Of a DNA stretch of 64,000 nucleotides, positions 1-12,000 are shown in pieces; position 1 is the first letter of the stretch, and the number at the start of each line of letters is the position of its first letter. A program made the position numbers and the translations under genes. Origin of the DNA: Sarcocystis neurona. Lineage: Eukaryota > Apicomplexa > Conoidasida > Eucoccidiorida > Sarcocystidae. The DNA lies in assembly GCA_000727475.1 (NCBI GenBank), contig KL647296.1, positions 3,967,373 to 4,031,372 of the forward strand, given 5' to 3'. The notes under the pieces are model-generated. The model did not search any database and had not been told where the DNA came from. It saw nothing but the letters and a program-made list of their open reading frames with translations.

Positions 1-3000
1 AGGAGTGTGCTGCCGGGGAAGGGACAGCTGCAGCAGCAGAAAAACGAGAAGGGAGACGGGACGAAGAAGGCGGAGCAGGGAGACGGCGAGGAGGGGGCAG
101 GTGGCGACGGCGCAGAGGAAGAGAAGGACGGGGGAGACGTGGACGGCCGAGAGCGAAAGCGCGGGCGAAACCGACCGGGAAGGCAGCAGCAGGCCGGCGG
201 CGGCGCGGGTGGTGGTGCCGACGCAGCAGCAGCAGCAGGAGAGGACGGAGAGCGAGGCAGTGAGAGGGGGGACGCTCTGCAGGGAGGGCGAGGGAGGAGA
301 AGTGGGGAGGGGAGGGGCAGCACTTGGGGCGGAAAAGGAGAAGACGTGGACGGCGATGCAGCCGCAGCAGCAGGGAAGGGGACAGAAGGAGACGGAGGAG
401 CAGCAGCAGCGGGAGGGGAAGGCGGTGGGAGGAGGAGGAGGGGCGGTGGGGACGGGCAGAAGTCGGGGAGGAGTGCCGGTGGCGAGGAGGAAGCCGCAGG
501 GGCAGCAGCAGGGCAGCGACATCCGCGGCAGCGCGGATGGGGAAGCGGCTTCTTCGCGGCGGCGTGCGCGTCCGAAGAGGAGGAGGCGGCGGCGCTGCCG
601 CAGCGCGTTGATACGAGCACTGCAGCAGCAGCAGACGCAGCCGCAGGCGCAGGAGGCGGAGTCGTTTTTTCGCTGTGTGGCCACATGCTAACCGGCCGGC
701 GCACCGAGGAGCAGCACGACAACGACGTCTTCAACGCCAATGTGGTACGCGTGTGGGGGGCGTCCGCGTCTCCGGGGCTGCTGCTGCGGCTCTTCACGGC
801 TTCCGATGGGGTGGCCCGTCTCCTCGATTTGCTGCTGTCTCCTGTTCGGTTCGCGCTTCTCGCAGGTTGGGGTGGCGGAGGTGTCCCCGTCTCGTCTCGG
901 TTTTCGTTCGTGTTTCGTGTCTCCGGCCCGTTGGCCCGTCTGGCGTGTGTGTCTCCGTCCACGCGTAGATGATACGCGTAGCTATGTGTGTGTACGTATA
1001 TATGTGCAGAAAAAGAAGACAGAGAAAAGTCCACTTTTTGCCGCTGCTGCGGGTCAATCTATGGAAGCGAGAATCTCCGTAGTGCACACGCGTGTGTGCG
1101 TATATATAGGGATGGGGGCAAGCAGGCTGCATGCATCAGAAAGACAGAAGAAAACACAGAGAAAAGTTGTAGCAGTTCGAATGGGCTCAGACATATATTT
1201 GTATGCATACACACATATTTATTACTGCGTGTACATATATATATATATATATGTTGACTTGGGTGTCCCTCTCTCTCTCACATATATATATACATGTACA
1301 TATATATACATGTACATACATACATACACATACACACATACATATATATATATATATATGTTGACGTGGGTGTGTTCCTGTGTCTGTCTCTCTCCATATA
1401 TATATGTACAGATATATTGGGTGTACGTGGGAACATGTGTCTATCGATGTCTAGGTTCGACCAAACCTCCTACATGCAAGGATATGTATACGTATGTATA
1501 TATATGAACAGACATACGGAGAAGTTTATGCATGTTATACGGAGATACGTGTTGAAGTGGTGTATTTGCCTGTTCGAATGCATGCGGATCGATACACGTA
1601 GAAGAGTCTGTAGATCTACCATTATTAGGCTCCGATGAAAGGAAGCTGCTGCATCTATCTATCCATATATCTATCTCTCTATCTGTCCATCTGTCTATGT
1701 CCTTATCTATCTATATACGTGTCTATCTATCCACGTGTCTATATCTTTTATCTATCTCTATGTACCGGTGTCTACACGTGTCTACTACCTATCTGTCGCC
1801 CTATCTATATCTATATGTCCCCCTTCTCTCTGTGTCTACCCGCCCCAAGTATCTTCATATATATATGTTAATAGACAAAGATGGTGAGTGTATCCGATGA
1901 ACCGGCGTCTGCGTGGGACTTCTCCCTTTTTCTTCTGCGCGATTAATTCGTCAACGATCCGTCGCCTCCTCACACCGACGTCGACGGCGTTTCAGGTAAT
2001 ACCTCTACATGCATATATATGAAGAGAGAGGCATGCACACACATATATATATGGACTTGGACATCTATATCTGTATGTCCCCTGTGTATATATATAGGCA
2101 GAGACACTCATACACACATATATATGTGTGGGCTTGTACATCCCTATATGTGTGTCCAGTGGATCTACCTCTATACGTGTAGGCGGAGAAATTATTTGTC
2201 TTTTTCCACTTCCCGCATATTTTCCTTCGTCTACAAGGCCGTGTTCCCCCGTTTATTTGTCTGCGGATTTCCAGCGGTTCCTCGACTTCCTTCTCCGCCT
2301 CGTCTCCGCGTCTCGTCTCGCGTCTCCTCCCCTCTGATGCACCTGCTCACATACGTAGACACTCCTCGTCTGCTTTCTTCCTCAAAAAACTACACATATA
2401 TATGTATACATCTATTGGTCACGTGCAGCAAGACATGTATAATGTACGTACAAATATTCAGAGGATACATACGTAAATACATACAGAGAGAGAGAGAGAC
2501 AAATAGATGGAGGCACATACGTGTGTCTATGTACATATAGATATGCGTAGATATGTATGTGTAGAGAGATATAGATAGAGAATCGAACGTGTACACATAT
2601 ATATATATATATATAGGTATGTACATACATAGAGGGATGTACGTATGCAGAGAAATAAATGGAGAGACACACATATATGTATATGCGTGAATATATATCT
2701 GTAAGTAGGAGTGCATGCGTTTTTGGTGTGCGCAGGTGTCGAGAGAAATAGATACAGACACAAACATATATGGATTTGTATATGGAAATACGTGTGCATC
2801 CGCACAAACATGTGTATATATATGTACAGGAATGCATGCGTCTTTGGGTGTGTGCAGGTGTCATGGGAGACATTCGACCGCAATCCTGCACTGTGGTTCC
2901 ATCCGTCGCTTGTCGCCCGTTTTGATGATGAGCCCCCGTATTACCCGGGGAAAGTTGCCTTGCCATTATTGGCTAGCTGGACGGTGTTTAACAGGCCGCT

Positions 3001-6000
3001 GTCGCTGCATGCGCTGCGGTCGCTGCTGCATGCGGAAGTCTCGGTGGTATCGGTGCAGGATGGGAGCGCCATTCCGTCGGCCACGGGAGCTGCTGTTTTC
3101 CCCGAGCAGCTGCAGCGCAGCAGCAGCCGGATGGGCCGCGGGGGCTCGTTCTTCTTCGAGGAGGAGGAGGAAGCGGAAGAGACAGACGACTCGGTGCCAG
3201 GAAGCAGAACAGGCAGCAGAAGCAGCAGCGAGCGCTCTGTGTTGCCCTTCTCTGCTGCTGCTGCTGCTTCTCCGTCTCGTTCACGTCGTGGTGGACAGAG
3301 GAGACGCGACGGGGGACTGCTGGAGAGGAAGCGGACGGCGGGGACGCCGGTGCTGGTGGTTGGCAGCGACAGAGAGTCGCTGCAGCAGACGACCGCCAGG
3401 GCCACTGCTGCCGTTGCTGCTGCCGAAAATGCTCAGGAAGAAGAAGACATGACCGACACGGCAGAGGAAGACGGCACCAGCTTTGGGAAACCTCCTCCTC
3501 CTGCAGCAGCAACACCGTGGGAGCAGCAGCAAAGAGCCACAGCAGACTTCGGGATGCAACAGGCCTCTATGTTACGGGTGGCTGCTCCCGCTCCAAGTGC
3601 AGCAACGACAGCAGCTAGCGACGACGCTTCCCCTCCCGGAAGAGAACCGTCGTCTGAGACGGTTCACAGCGAACTCGAGCCGCTTCCTCGCGCGGTCTGC
3701 GGCCCGTGCTCTTCTGCTGCTGATGCTGCACTCCCCAGACTGCCAAAGAGGAGACATCTCCGCCGCTCTCTGAGACCCACTCCCGAGCAACTCGTACGTC
3801 CCGTCACNNNNNNNNNNNNNNNNNNNNNNNNNNNNNNNNNNNNNNNNNNNNNNNNNNNNNNNNNNNNNNNNNNNNNNNNNNNNNNNNNNNNNNNNNNNNN
3901 NNNNNNNNNNNNNNNNNNNNNNNNNNNNNNNNNNNNNNNNNNNNNNNNNNNNNNNNNNNNNNNNNNNNNNNNNNNNNNNNNNNNNNNNNNNNNNNNNNNN
4001 NNNNNNNNNNNNNNNNNNNNNNNNNNNNNNNNNNNNNNNNNNNNNNNNNNNNNNNNNNNNNNNNNNNNNNNNNNNNNNNNNNNNNNNNNNNNNNNNNNNN
4101 NNNNNNNNNNNNNNNNNNNNNNNNNNNNNNNNNNNNNNNNNNNNNNNNNNNNNNNNNNNNNNNNNNNNNNNNNNNNNNNNNNNNNNNNNNNNNNNNNNNN
4201 NNNNNNNNNNNNNNNNNNNNNNNNNNNNNNNNNNNNNNNNNNNNNNNNNNNNNNNNNNNNNNNNNNNNNNNNNNNNNNNNNNNNNNNNNNNNNNNNNNNN
4301 NNNNNNNNNNNNNNNNNNNNNNNNNNNNNNNNNNNNNNNNNNNNNNNNNNNNNNNNNNNNNNNNNNNNNNNNNNNNNNNNNNNNNNNNNNNNNNNNNNNN
4401 NNNNNNNNNNNNNNNNNNNNNNNNNNNNNNNNNNNNNNNNNNNNNNNNNNNNNNNNNNNNNNNNNNNNNNNNNNNNNNNNNNNNNNNNNNNNNNNNNNNN
4501 NNNNNNNNNNNNNNNNNNNNNNNNNNNNNNNNNNNNNNNNNNNNNNNNNNNNNTCTTCCGGCTGCTGCTGCTGCTCTTGCCATTACGCGGCACCCCCAAA
4601 CAGGAGGAGAAAGCGGGTCTGCCTTGTTCTCTAAACGCTGCTGCAGTTGCTGCCACTCCTGCTGCTGCCACTGTACACATACATACGTGCGCATTCACAT
4701 ACACAGAAAACGACAAACATCCACACATCCCTGCGTACACACATACACATACATACACTTATGCATACATCCACATACACATACGTACCTGTACACACAT
4801 ACTTACATACACACATATATACACATACATACATGCGTAGACACACACGGGTATACACATACATACATACATACATATATACATGCTCACATACACACAT
4901 ACACACATACGTGCATACGTATACGCATGCATGCGTACGTATACATATACATACATACATGCATACATACACAAATACGTACGTACATACGTATACACGT
5001 ACACACATACGTAGACACACATGCATATACACATATGTATACACGTGAAGCATGCGGGAGGACGGTCGGACGTACCCAGACATGTATGTTCGGACGTGTG
5101 TTGAACTTGAAGCGTGGACAGCGAGGCAGAAGAAACGAGACTGTTCGGCAGACTGGGGCCCAGGCCTACGTTTCTTCGTAGATATTTGCAGGGTGACACT
5201 TTTTCGCAGAACGCCTCGTGTCGTGGGAGAGACCCACGTCCGCAGGCCAGTGTCGCGTCACTATAGACAGCTGCTGCCCGTTGCCCCCTCCTTCTTCTAA
5301 GCGCTGGCACACACGCGCAGTTCCTCAAAAAATTATTGATCCCCACGCCTTGTACACGCATGTACGCATGTGCGTCTACGTTTGAAAATTCAGCTGGAAA
5401 GCTGTGCATGTGCGCGCATGCGTATTTAGACAAAGGAGATGTTTCTTCGGCGCGAAAGTGACTGACTGCCAGGGCAGCAGTAAGCCCTGCTGCAGGGGGG
5501 TCCGCAGACGCTTGCAGCTAGCCACAGATGCGGAGACGCGCAGGTGTCGCAGCTAGCCTCAGATGAAAGAAACGAGAATGTAGACAGGCGCATTGCTCGA
5601 TGGTAGCCCCAGATGACAGACACGAGAATGTAGACACGCGCATGTCTCGCAGCTAGTCCCACGCGACAGAGACGAGAACGTACTCAGACGTGTCTCGGAG
5701 CCAGCCACGAGGCCCCCAGCACACGGTGTATACACGCTCGGGCACGTGTACCTGCCGGCGCTGCAGGGGCGTGTCTGCTGCTGCATGCGCGGATGTGGGC
5801 GGTCGGGTATGCTGCAGGGTGGTGCACGTGTAGAGGGATGGGTGGGGTCGTTCTTCACACACATATTCACTTCTTGTTTCTGTGTGAGACCCTGATCATT
5901 GCCGGCACGTGCGCCGCGGTGCGTCCGTGAGGTAGCCAGGCACCCGCTGCGCGCCACCCGGCTTCGCTAGCTGCGCCGCGTCTGGCTCTACCAGCTGCGC

Positions 6001-9000
6001 GCTGCCCGGCTTTACCGACTGCCCGGCGCCAGGCTTGACGAGCTGCACTCAACGAACTGCTCCCGTCACTGCTTCTCCCAGCGACTGACCGACACTCATG
6101 CACTTCTTCACGTGACTGTTGAGACTTGCCAGAGCGCAGTTCCACTCCCGGATGCAGGATGCTGGTCGACTCTGCATGCTGCCTGTGCCACTCTCTCTCT
6201 CTTGGGGGGGTGGGGGAAGGTTCTCTGGACGCGACCGCTTTTGTCCGCGGGTGCGCCTCTGGGAGAACGCGAGCGGCAGGCGGCAGTGGATGTCGAAGCA
6301 TCCGGGCGAACAACGCACAGCGGTGACACCACTTTCTATGTGGAACGGTGGAGAGTTGCGCGGCGATCTCATCAGTGCGTGCGCATGCGTACACACACAC
6401 ATACATACATATACGCACACGTACGTATACATATGCATACGAACACACACACAAGCACACACATATACGCACATGCACACATACACATACCAGGTATACA
6501 TACATATACGCATGCATACACACATACGTGCATACATACGCATACGAAAACACACACACATACACACATACCTACGTACATAAACGTACGTACACACACA
6601 CACACGCACACACTGACGCGCGCGCCTGTTCGTCATTTTGTTCGTGCGCAGGGGAGGGGGGGGGGGAACCCGAGAATTGAAGGAGACGGTGGAAAGGGTT
6701 TCGGTTTTGTGTGTGTTGACGCCGGGAGCAGTGGGCGGGACAGGGTGCTCGTGCTGGCGGCGATCCGAGGGCTGCGGGCAGTGGCGGATAAAGTGTTCTT
6801 CACCAGAAGCCGGCGGATGGGCGCGCGTGTCGTGACCATGCGTGCTGTGTGCAGGACGCTTTGAATTTGAAGCCGGGCACGAACTTGATTTGCTTCACAG
6901 TCAGTTCCGCGCTGCAGGGCACGAAAAGTGTCTGCGGTACCATATACCTCTGGCCGCAGAACGCGAAAATCGTCGTTTCTGACGTCGACGGCACCATCAC
7001 CAGGTGCGCGCGCGTTGTTTCCCTTGCCGAGAAGCGGGAGACACACAGATACTCGCCGCGCAGGGACACAGAGAGAGTGATAACACACACAGAGGAACAC
7101 ACACAGAATGACAGACGTACATGACGAGGGACATGCGCAGGCCCGCCGGTCCGGAGAGAACGAAGTTGCTCTCGCGACATTCCCTTCGGTGTACGTACAC
7201 CTCAAGGCGGGAACGGAAGAAAAAAGAGAGCACTCGCTTGCGCGACCTGCATCTTGATAGAAGCGGTGCAGAAACACTCATAGCAAAATCTGATCCGCTG
7301 AGTCATCTCTCTTGTCGGAGGGAAGCCGCTTCCTCCTTTCTGTAGATATGAAGCCGGTAAGGTGTTTCGAAAAAGTGTTCTGAAGTCGACCACGTCGTCA
7401 TCCGGTGGTGTACGTACACGCGAAAAGCAGAGAGAGAGAAAGAAGAAGAATTTGTGACGGCAGGTGTGAAGCTGCAGAATCGCCGGTCACACGCCGCATG
7501 CCTTCGGAGCATCGCAGTTCTGCTGCTGCGGGATGACGACCGCTGTGTCTAGATAATATATACATGCGGTCCCTTCGTGCGCGTGGTATTCCATATACAC
7601 ATATATATGAGTACCACTCTCTCTTCCGCATTCTACGCTGTTCTTCTACTAACATCAGTTTCGCAGTGCGCGGGACTATCCCTCTCTATATATATACATA
7701 TATGTGTGAGCACTTTCTATCTAGATCTCGTAGTCTTTCTGTCTCCCTCGTTCTCTGTATGTGTGTACATATATAGTGAATTGCACGCATCACTTATTTG
7801 TGAATAAGTATTTTCTTATTCCCGTTGTATCTGTGCATATGTAGGTGTATGCCTCTGTCTAAATTTATCGGCCTCTGTATGTATTGACTTCCATGTCGTA
7901 CAGTACGTGCACTTCACATCGGAAAAATTCGCACGTGTATGTACATATATAGATATATATATATATATGTATGTATAAGAGAAAGACAGATGCATACGTG
8001 TGTAGCCATTGGGATGCAGATAGATAGATATTGGGAGACACGTATAGATAGGCACATAGGCAGAGATATACTGGTAGACAGGCAGAGATCGATCGAGACA
8101 CGAGATGTAGAGACGGAGATTGAAGTTCATAAATTGATGTAGAAATAGAGAAAGATGGGAAGACACGTCGGCAAATGAATACTCATACGTACATATGGTT
8201 GTAGGTGATATGCACATATGTCTATACACATATGTGTATATGAGCAGAAAAGACGGCCGGCGGGGTAGGGCCAAGCAGTTTGCTGGCAAGTGAGAATGAA
8301 TTTGCTGCTGTAAAAAAACATTCGTGTATGCTTGTGGGTCGCATTCTCTTCATGCGGCGCCCTTTTAGCCGCTGCCTTTGTCGCTTCCCGTCTTCTGTAC
8401 TTCGTCTGCGTTTTGCTCCTTCCCACGGCTGTCTTCTTGCGCGCAGGACTCACCCTGCGTTCCGTATCCCTCCTGCCGCTGCTGCTGTTGCTGCTGCTGT
8501 TGCTGCGTTTTGTGGGTGTGCAGGTCGGATGTCCTCGGGCAGCTGATGCCCATCGTCGGTCGGGACTGGTCACACGAAGGAGTTGCCGAGTTGTTCACGA
8601 AAATCAAACGCGCGGGCTACGACATTCTCTACCTAACAGCACGAGCAATCGGCCAAGCAGATACGACGCGAGATTACCTCTTCGGCTTGACGCAGAACTG
8701 CAATCAAAAATTGCCTGGTGAGCCAAAATTCAGAAGAAATACCTGAAAAACCACATGAAACTGAAGAAGAAGAAGAGGAAAGGGGAGAGGCAGGAGAAAG
8801 TAGAAATGAAGAGAAACTGAAAGAGAAGTGCGGGAGAAAAAAGGGAGATGAGACGGCCAGAGGAGAGGATGTAGAAGACATGTCTCGCGAGTTCGAAGGA
8901 AGGCGAGAGCCCGAAGCAGAAGAAGATGAAAAAAGAAACCGGCGATAAGGAGGACGAAGAAAAGAAGGGGGGAGTGATACGGAGGGGAAGCACCGGTAAA

Positions 9001-12000
9001 ACAGAAAGTAGAAGGAGGACGGGGAAGAAGCAGCAGCAGCAGCACACCGAGAAGACGACACATGGGGAAGAGAAGCTCTGCGATGACAGCTGCAGCAACA
9101 AAAAAGGGGAGATGAGATAACGAGGAGAGAAGAAGCTGCAGCGAGACCAGTAGTGGAGCACCACCTGCAGCAGCAACAGCGGTAACAGCAGCAGCAACAG
9201 CGGTAACAGCAGCAGCAGCAGCGATAACAGCAGCAGCAGCGGGGATAGCGGCAGCAACCGCGATAGCAGCAGGGATAGCCGCAACGATAGGAGCAGCAGA
9301 CGAGCGTGGAGCAGGCGGAAGAGGAGGAGGACGCCGTCGCGGCTCAAGAGGAGGAAGAACAGCAAAGTAGTAGTGTCCTCGTGTGCGGGCGACGGCAGCA
9401 CCAGTAGCAGCAGGAGCGAGGGCAGTTTGGGGGGAACAGCAGCAGCGTATTGCGCAGCGAGAGCCGAGCAGCAGAGAAGTAGACGTATTATTATCTGCAG
9501 GGGTGCCAGCAGAGAAGGTGAAAAGGAGCGACGTTTCTTCTGTTCTTCCCAAGTGTGTGCTAGAAGAAGCCCTTCGCCACGCGTGTAGCAGCAACAGCAG
9601 CAGCAGCAGCAGAAAGCCAGTTTCTGCGGCATATATCGACAAGTATGTCTTCCCTCCACGTGTGTACGATTTGCGAGAGTGTACGTTGGCCGGACCGAAC
9701 TCTCCAAGTGAACATTTGCTTTCTCAGCAAATTTAAACAGAGCGAGACAAATGCAGGGGGAGAAAGTGAGCGAAAACAGAGAGAGACAAGTACGTAGGCA
9801 GCAAGAGAGGGAGACCCACACACAGAGAAGTGGCACATGCAGACAGGTCGACAGATGTATACATCGACGAAGCTACAAGGAAATATGGATGAATGTATGC
9901 GTTGGTAGCCAGCCGACTTAGGTCGAGCAGCATCCAGAGATACACGCACGTGTATGTATACTTTTATACGTGTACAAATGTGTGCCTAGGTGGATGGTCG
10001 AGAGATGTATATATCGACAGCAAGGTACATTTATATATATATATATATATAGTGTACATGTATATGTATGTTTGTAGGTGCATGAACGGGTGCTGGCTGA
10101 TCGAAACAGGTCGGAGTGGAAGTGGTGTGTCTGTGAACGAGGAGCTCGTTTTCGTATGCCCGCTGCTAAGTAGGAGCAATCGTCTCTCTATTCCGTAGGT
10201 AAAAATTTGGTTTGCTAATGCTGCTGCTGCTGTCGCTCCAAGGCGGGGACCGGAGACTGCTGCTGCTCCTCGTCCTCCTCCTCGTCTTTGAAGAGCTGCT
10301 GCTGCCTCTTCGGCGCTTTTCTCTGTGTTCGAGCTTGCGTGTAGACGTCCTTCGTGGCGCTGCCGCTGCTGCCGCTCCGCTTGGCGTGTTCCTGCTGCTG
10401 CTGAAAAACGCACATCATCCCCCTGCTGCAGTCTGCCCGCTCCCTCAGCTGCTGCTCTTCCTCTTCGTGCTGCTCTACCTGCAGCTGCTGCTGCTCTTCC
10501 TTCTCCTGCTGCTCGTCTGTTGCTGCTGCTGTTACTCGGCTTCCTCCTGTTGCTCGTACTCTTCCAGCTGTTGCTGCTCTTCGTCTTTTCCGCTGTTTCC
10601 TGGTGCTGCGGTCTCTCTTGCTGTTGATGCTGTGCACGCGTTCCTGCTGCTGCGGCTGCTGCGCGTTTTTGTCGGCGTTGTGGGCCGCGTGCGCGCATGC
10701 AGACGGGCCGCTGATTCTGAGCCCGGATCGCCTTTTCCCTTCTCTTCGACGGGAAGTTATAGAGAGGAAGCCCTACATTTTCAAAATTGCTGCACTGCGA
10801 GATATCCGCAGTCTCTTCCCGCGAGACTACAACCCCTTCTACGCAGGCTTCGGCAACAGAGATACCGTAGGCCCCACCAAGAAACAGCAGCAGCAGCACC
10901 AGACGAACAGCGGCAGCAGCAGAGACACAGCAGCAGCACCAGGTACACAGCAGGAGCAGCGACGACAGAGAGCCGCAACGGCAGCAGCAGGAGAGAAGCG
11001 GCCGCAGCTGCGGTAGCAGGGAAGCAGCAGCAGCCGCATCACGGGAGAAGCAGCAGCAGCATTACCGCAGAAGCAGCAGCAGCGTTACCGCAGAAGCAGC
11101 AGCAGCAGAGAGAGAGGAGCAGCGCGTCAGCCAAGGCGGGGGAAATAGGAAGCAGCTGTTCGTCTCGTGTCTCTCTCTCTGTGTGCGCGTCTCTTTTTCT
11201 TCTCTTGCTTCCTGCTTGTGGGGAAAACAGCAGGCAGGTGTCTTTGCGAGACGCGTGAAATATATATATATATAAGAAGAGGGTGTATGGGATGCATATA
11301 TATATGTATATATATGTGTATGTGTCTATGTACGCAGAAATAATTTTTTTATGTCTAACGTGTGTATGGAGTAATGACAGTGGTGTGGGGGGATGGGGTA
11401 TCTTTGTGGTGTATGTACACCAGCACGCCGTGGCGACACGGTGTACGTACACCAGTTGATAGAAGCCCGGAAGGTTTCCGGCGTATCTCTGTGTGTGTGG
11501 GTGTGTGCTGCTCACGAACGACGACTCGTGAATTTCTTTTTATCTGTGCGTCCGCATATGTGGGTGATACATGATGTATATATATATATATGTGCGTGTG
11601 CGTATGTTGGGGGGGCATGCTGCTGCTCTGCTGCAGGACCACCGGGCGTACGTCCACGTCGGTGTTGCTGAAGCCAAAGTTTTTATTATCGATCCTTCAG
11701 GAGCTATCCACCACATCAATAACTCCACCTACGCTCGCACGTAAGAAAATATTATATATATGTATGTATGTGTGTATGTGCATGTATGTATGTGTCTATG
11801 TATACTATATGTGTGTATGTATGTAGGTGTTGACGTATATAATTGGATGTATGTGTATATGTGTGCGTGGCTCTCTTATGTATCGATATACGTCTGTGTG
11901 TGTGTGTACGTGTAGATATGTATATTTGTGTAGACTTTTCAAGAACTGTTTAGCTCGTCATTAACCCTATCTACGCTCGCAAGTAAGGAGGTCCGAATGC

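Noticed and set aside
5..691. Alternative open frames over the first lipin exon
   Set aside because: CAG/GCA/AGC repeats leave several frames open. Only the frame through 1-744 leads via SLCGHM to a donor that joins VSWETFD.
4631..5083. Frames of Cys-Val-Tyr or His-Thr-Tyr repeats
   Set aside because: They are direct translations of (CATA)n microsatellites.
8704..9836. Long minus-strand Leu/Cys/Ser-rich open frames (312 and 368 codons)
   Set aside because: They are complements of GAAG and CAG repeats within a lipin intron and contain no family motif.
10212..11258. 348-codon plus-strand frame over a lipin exon
   Set aside because: It is out of frame with the exon that encodes LILSPDRLF and [10 protein letters not shown], and is made of CTG and CAG repeats.
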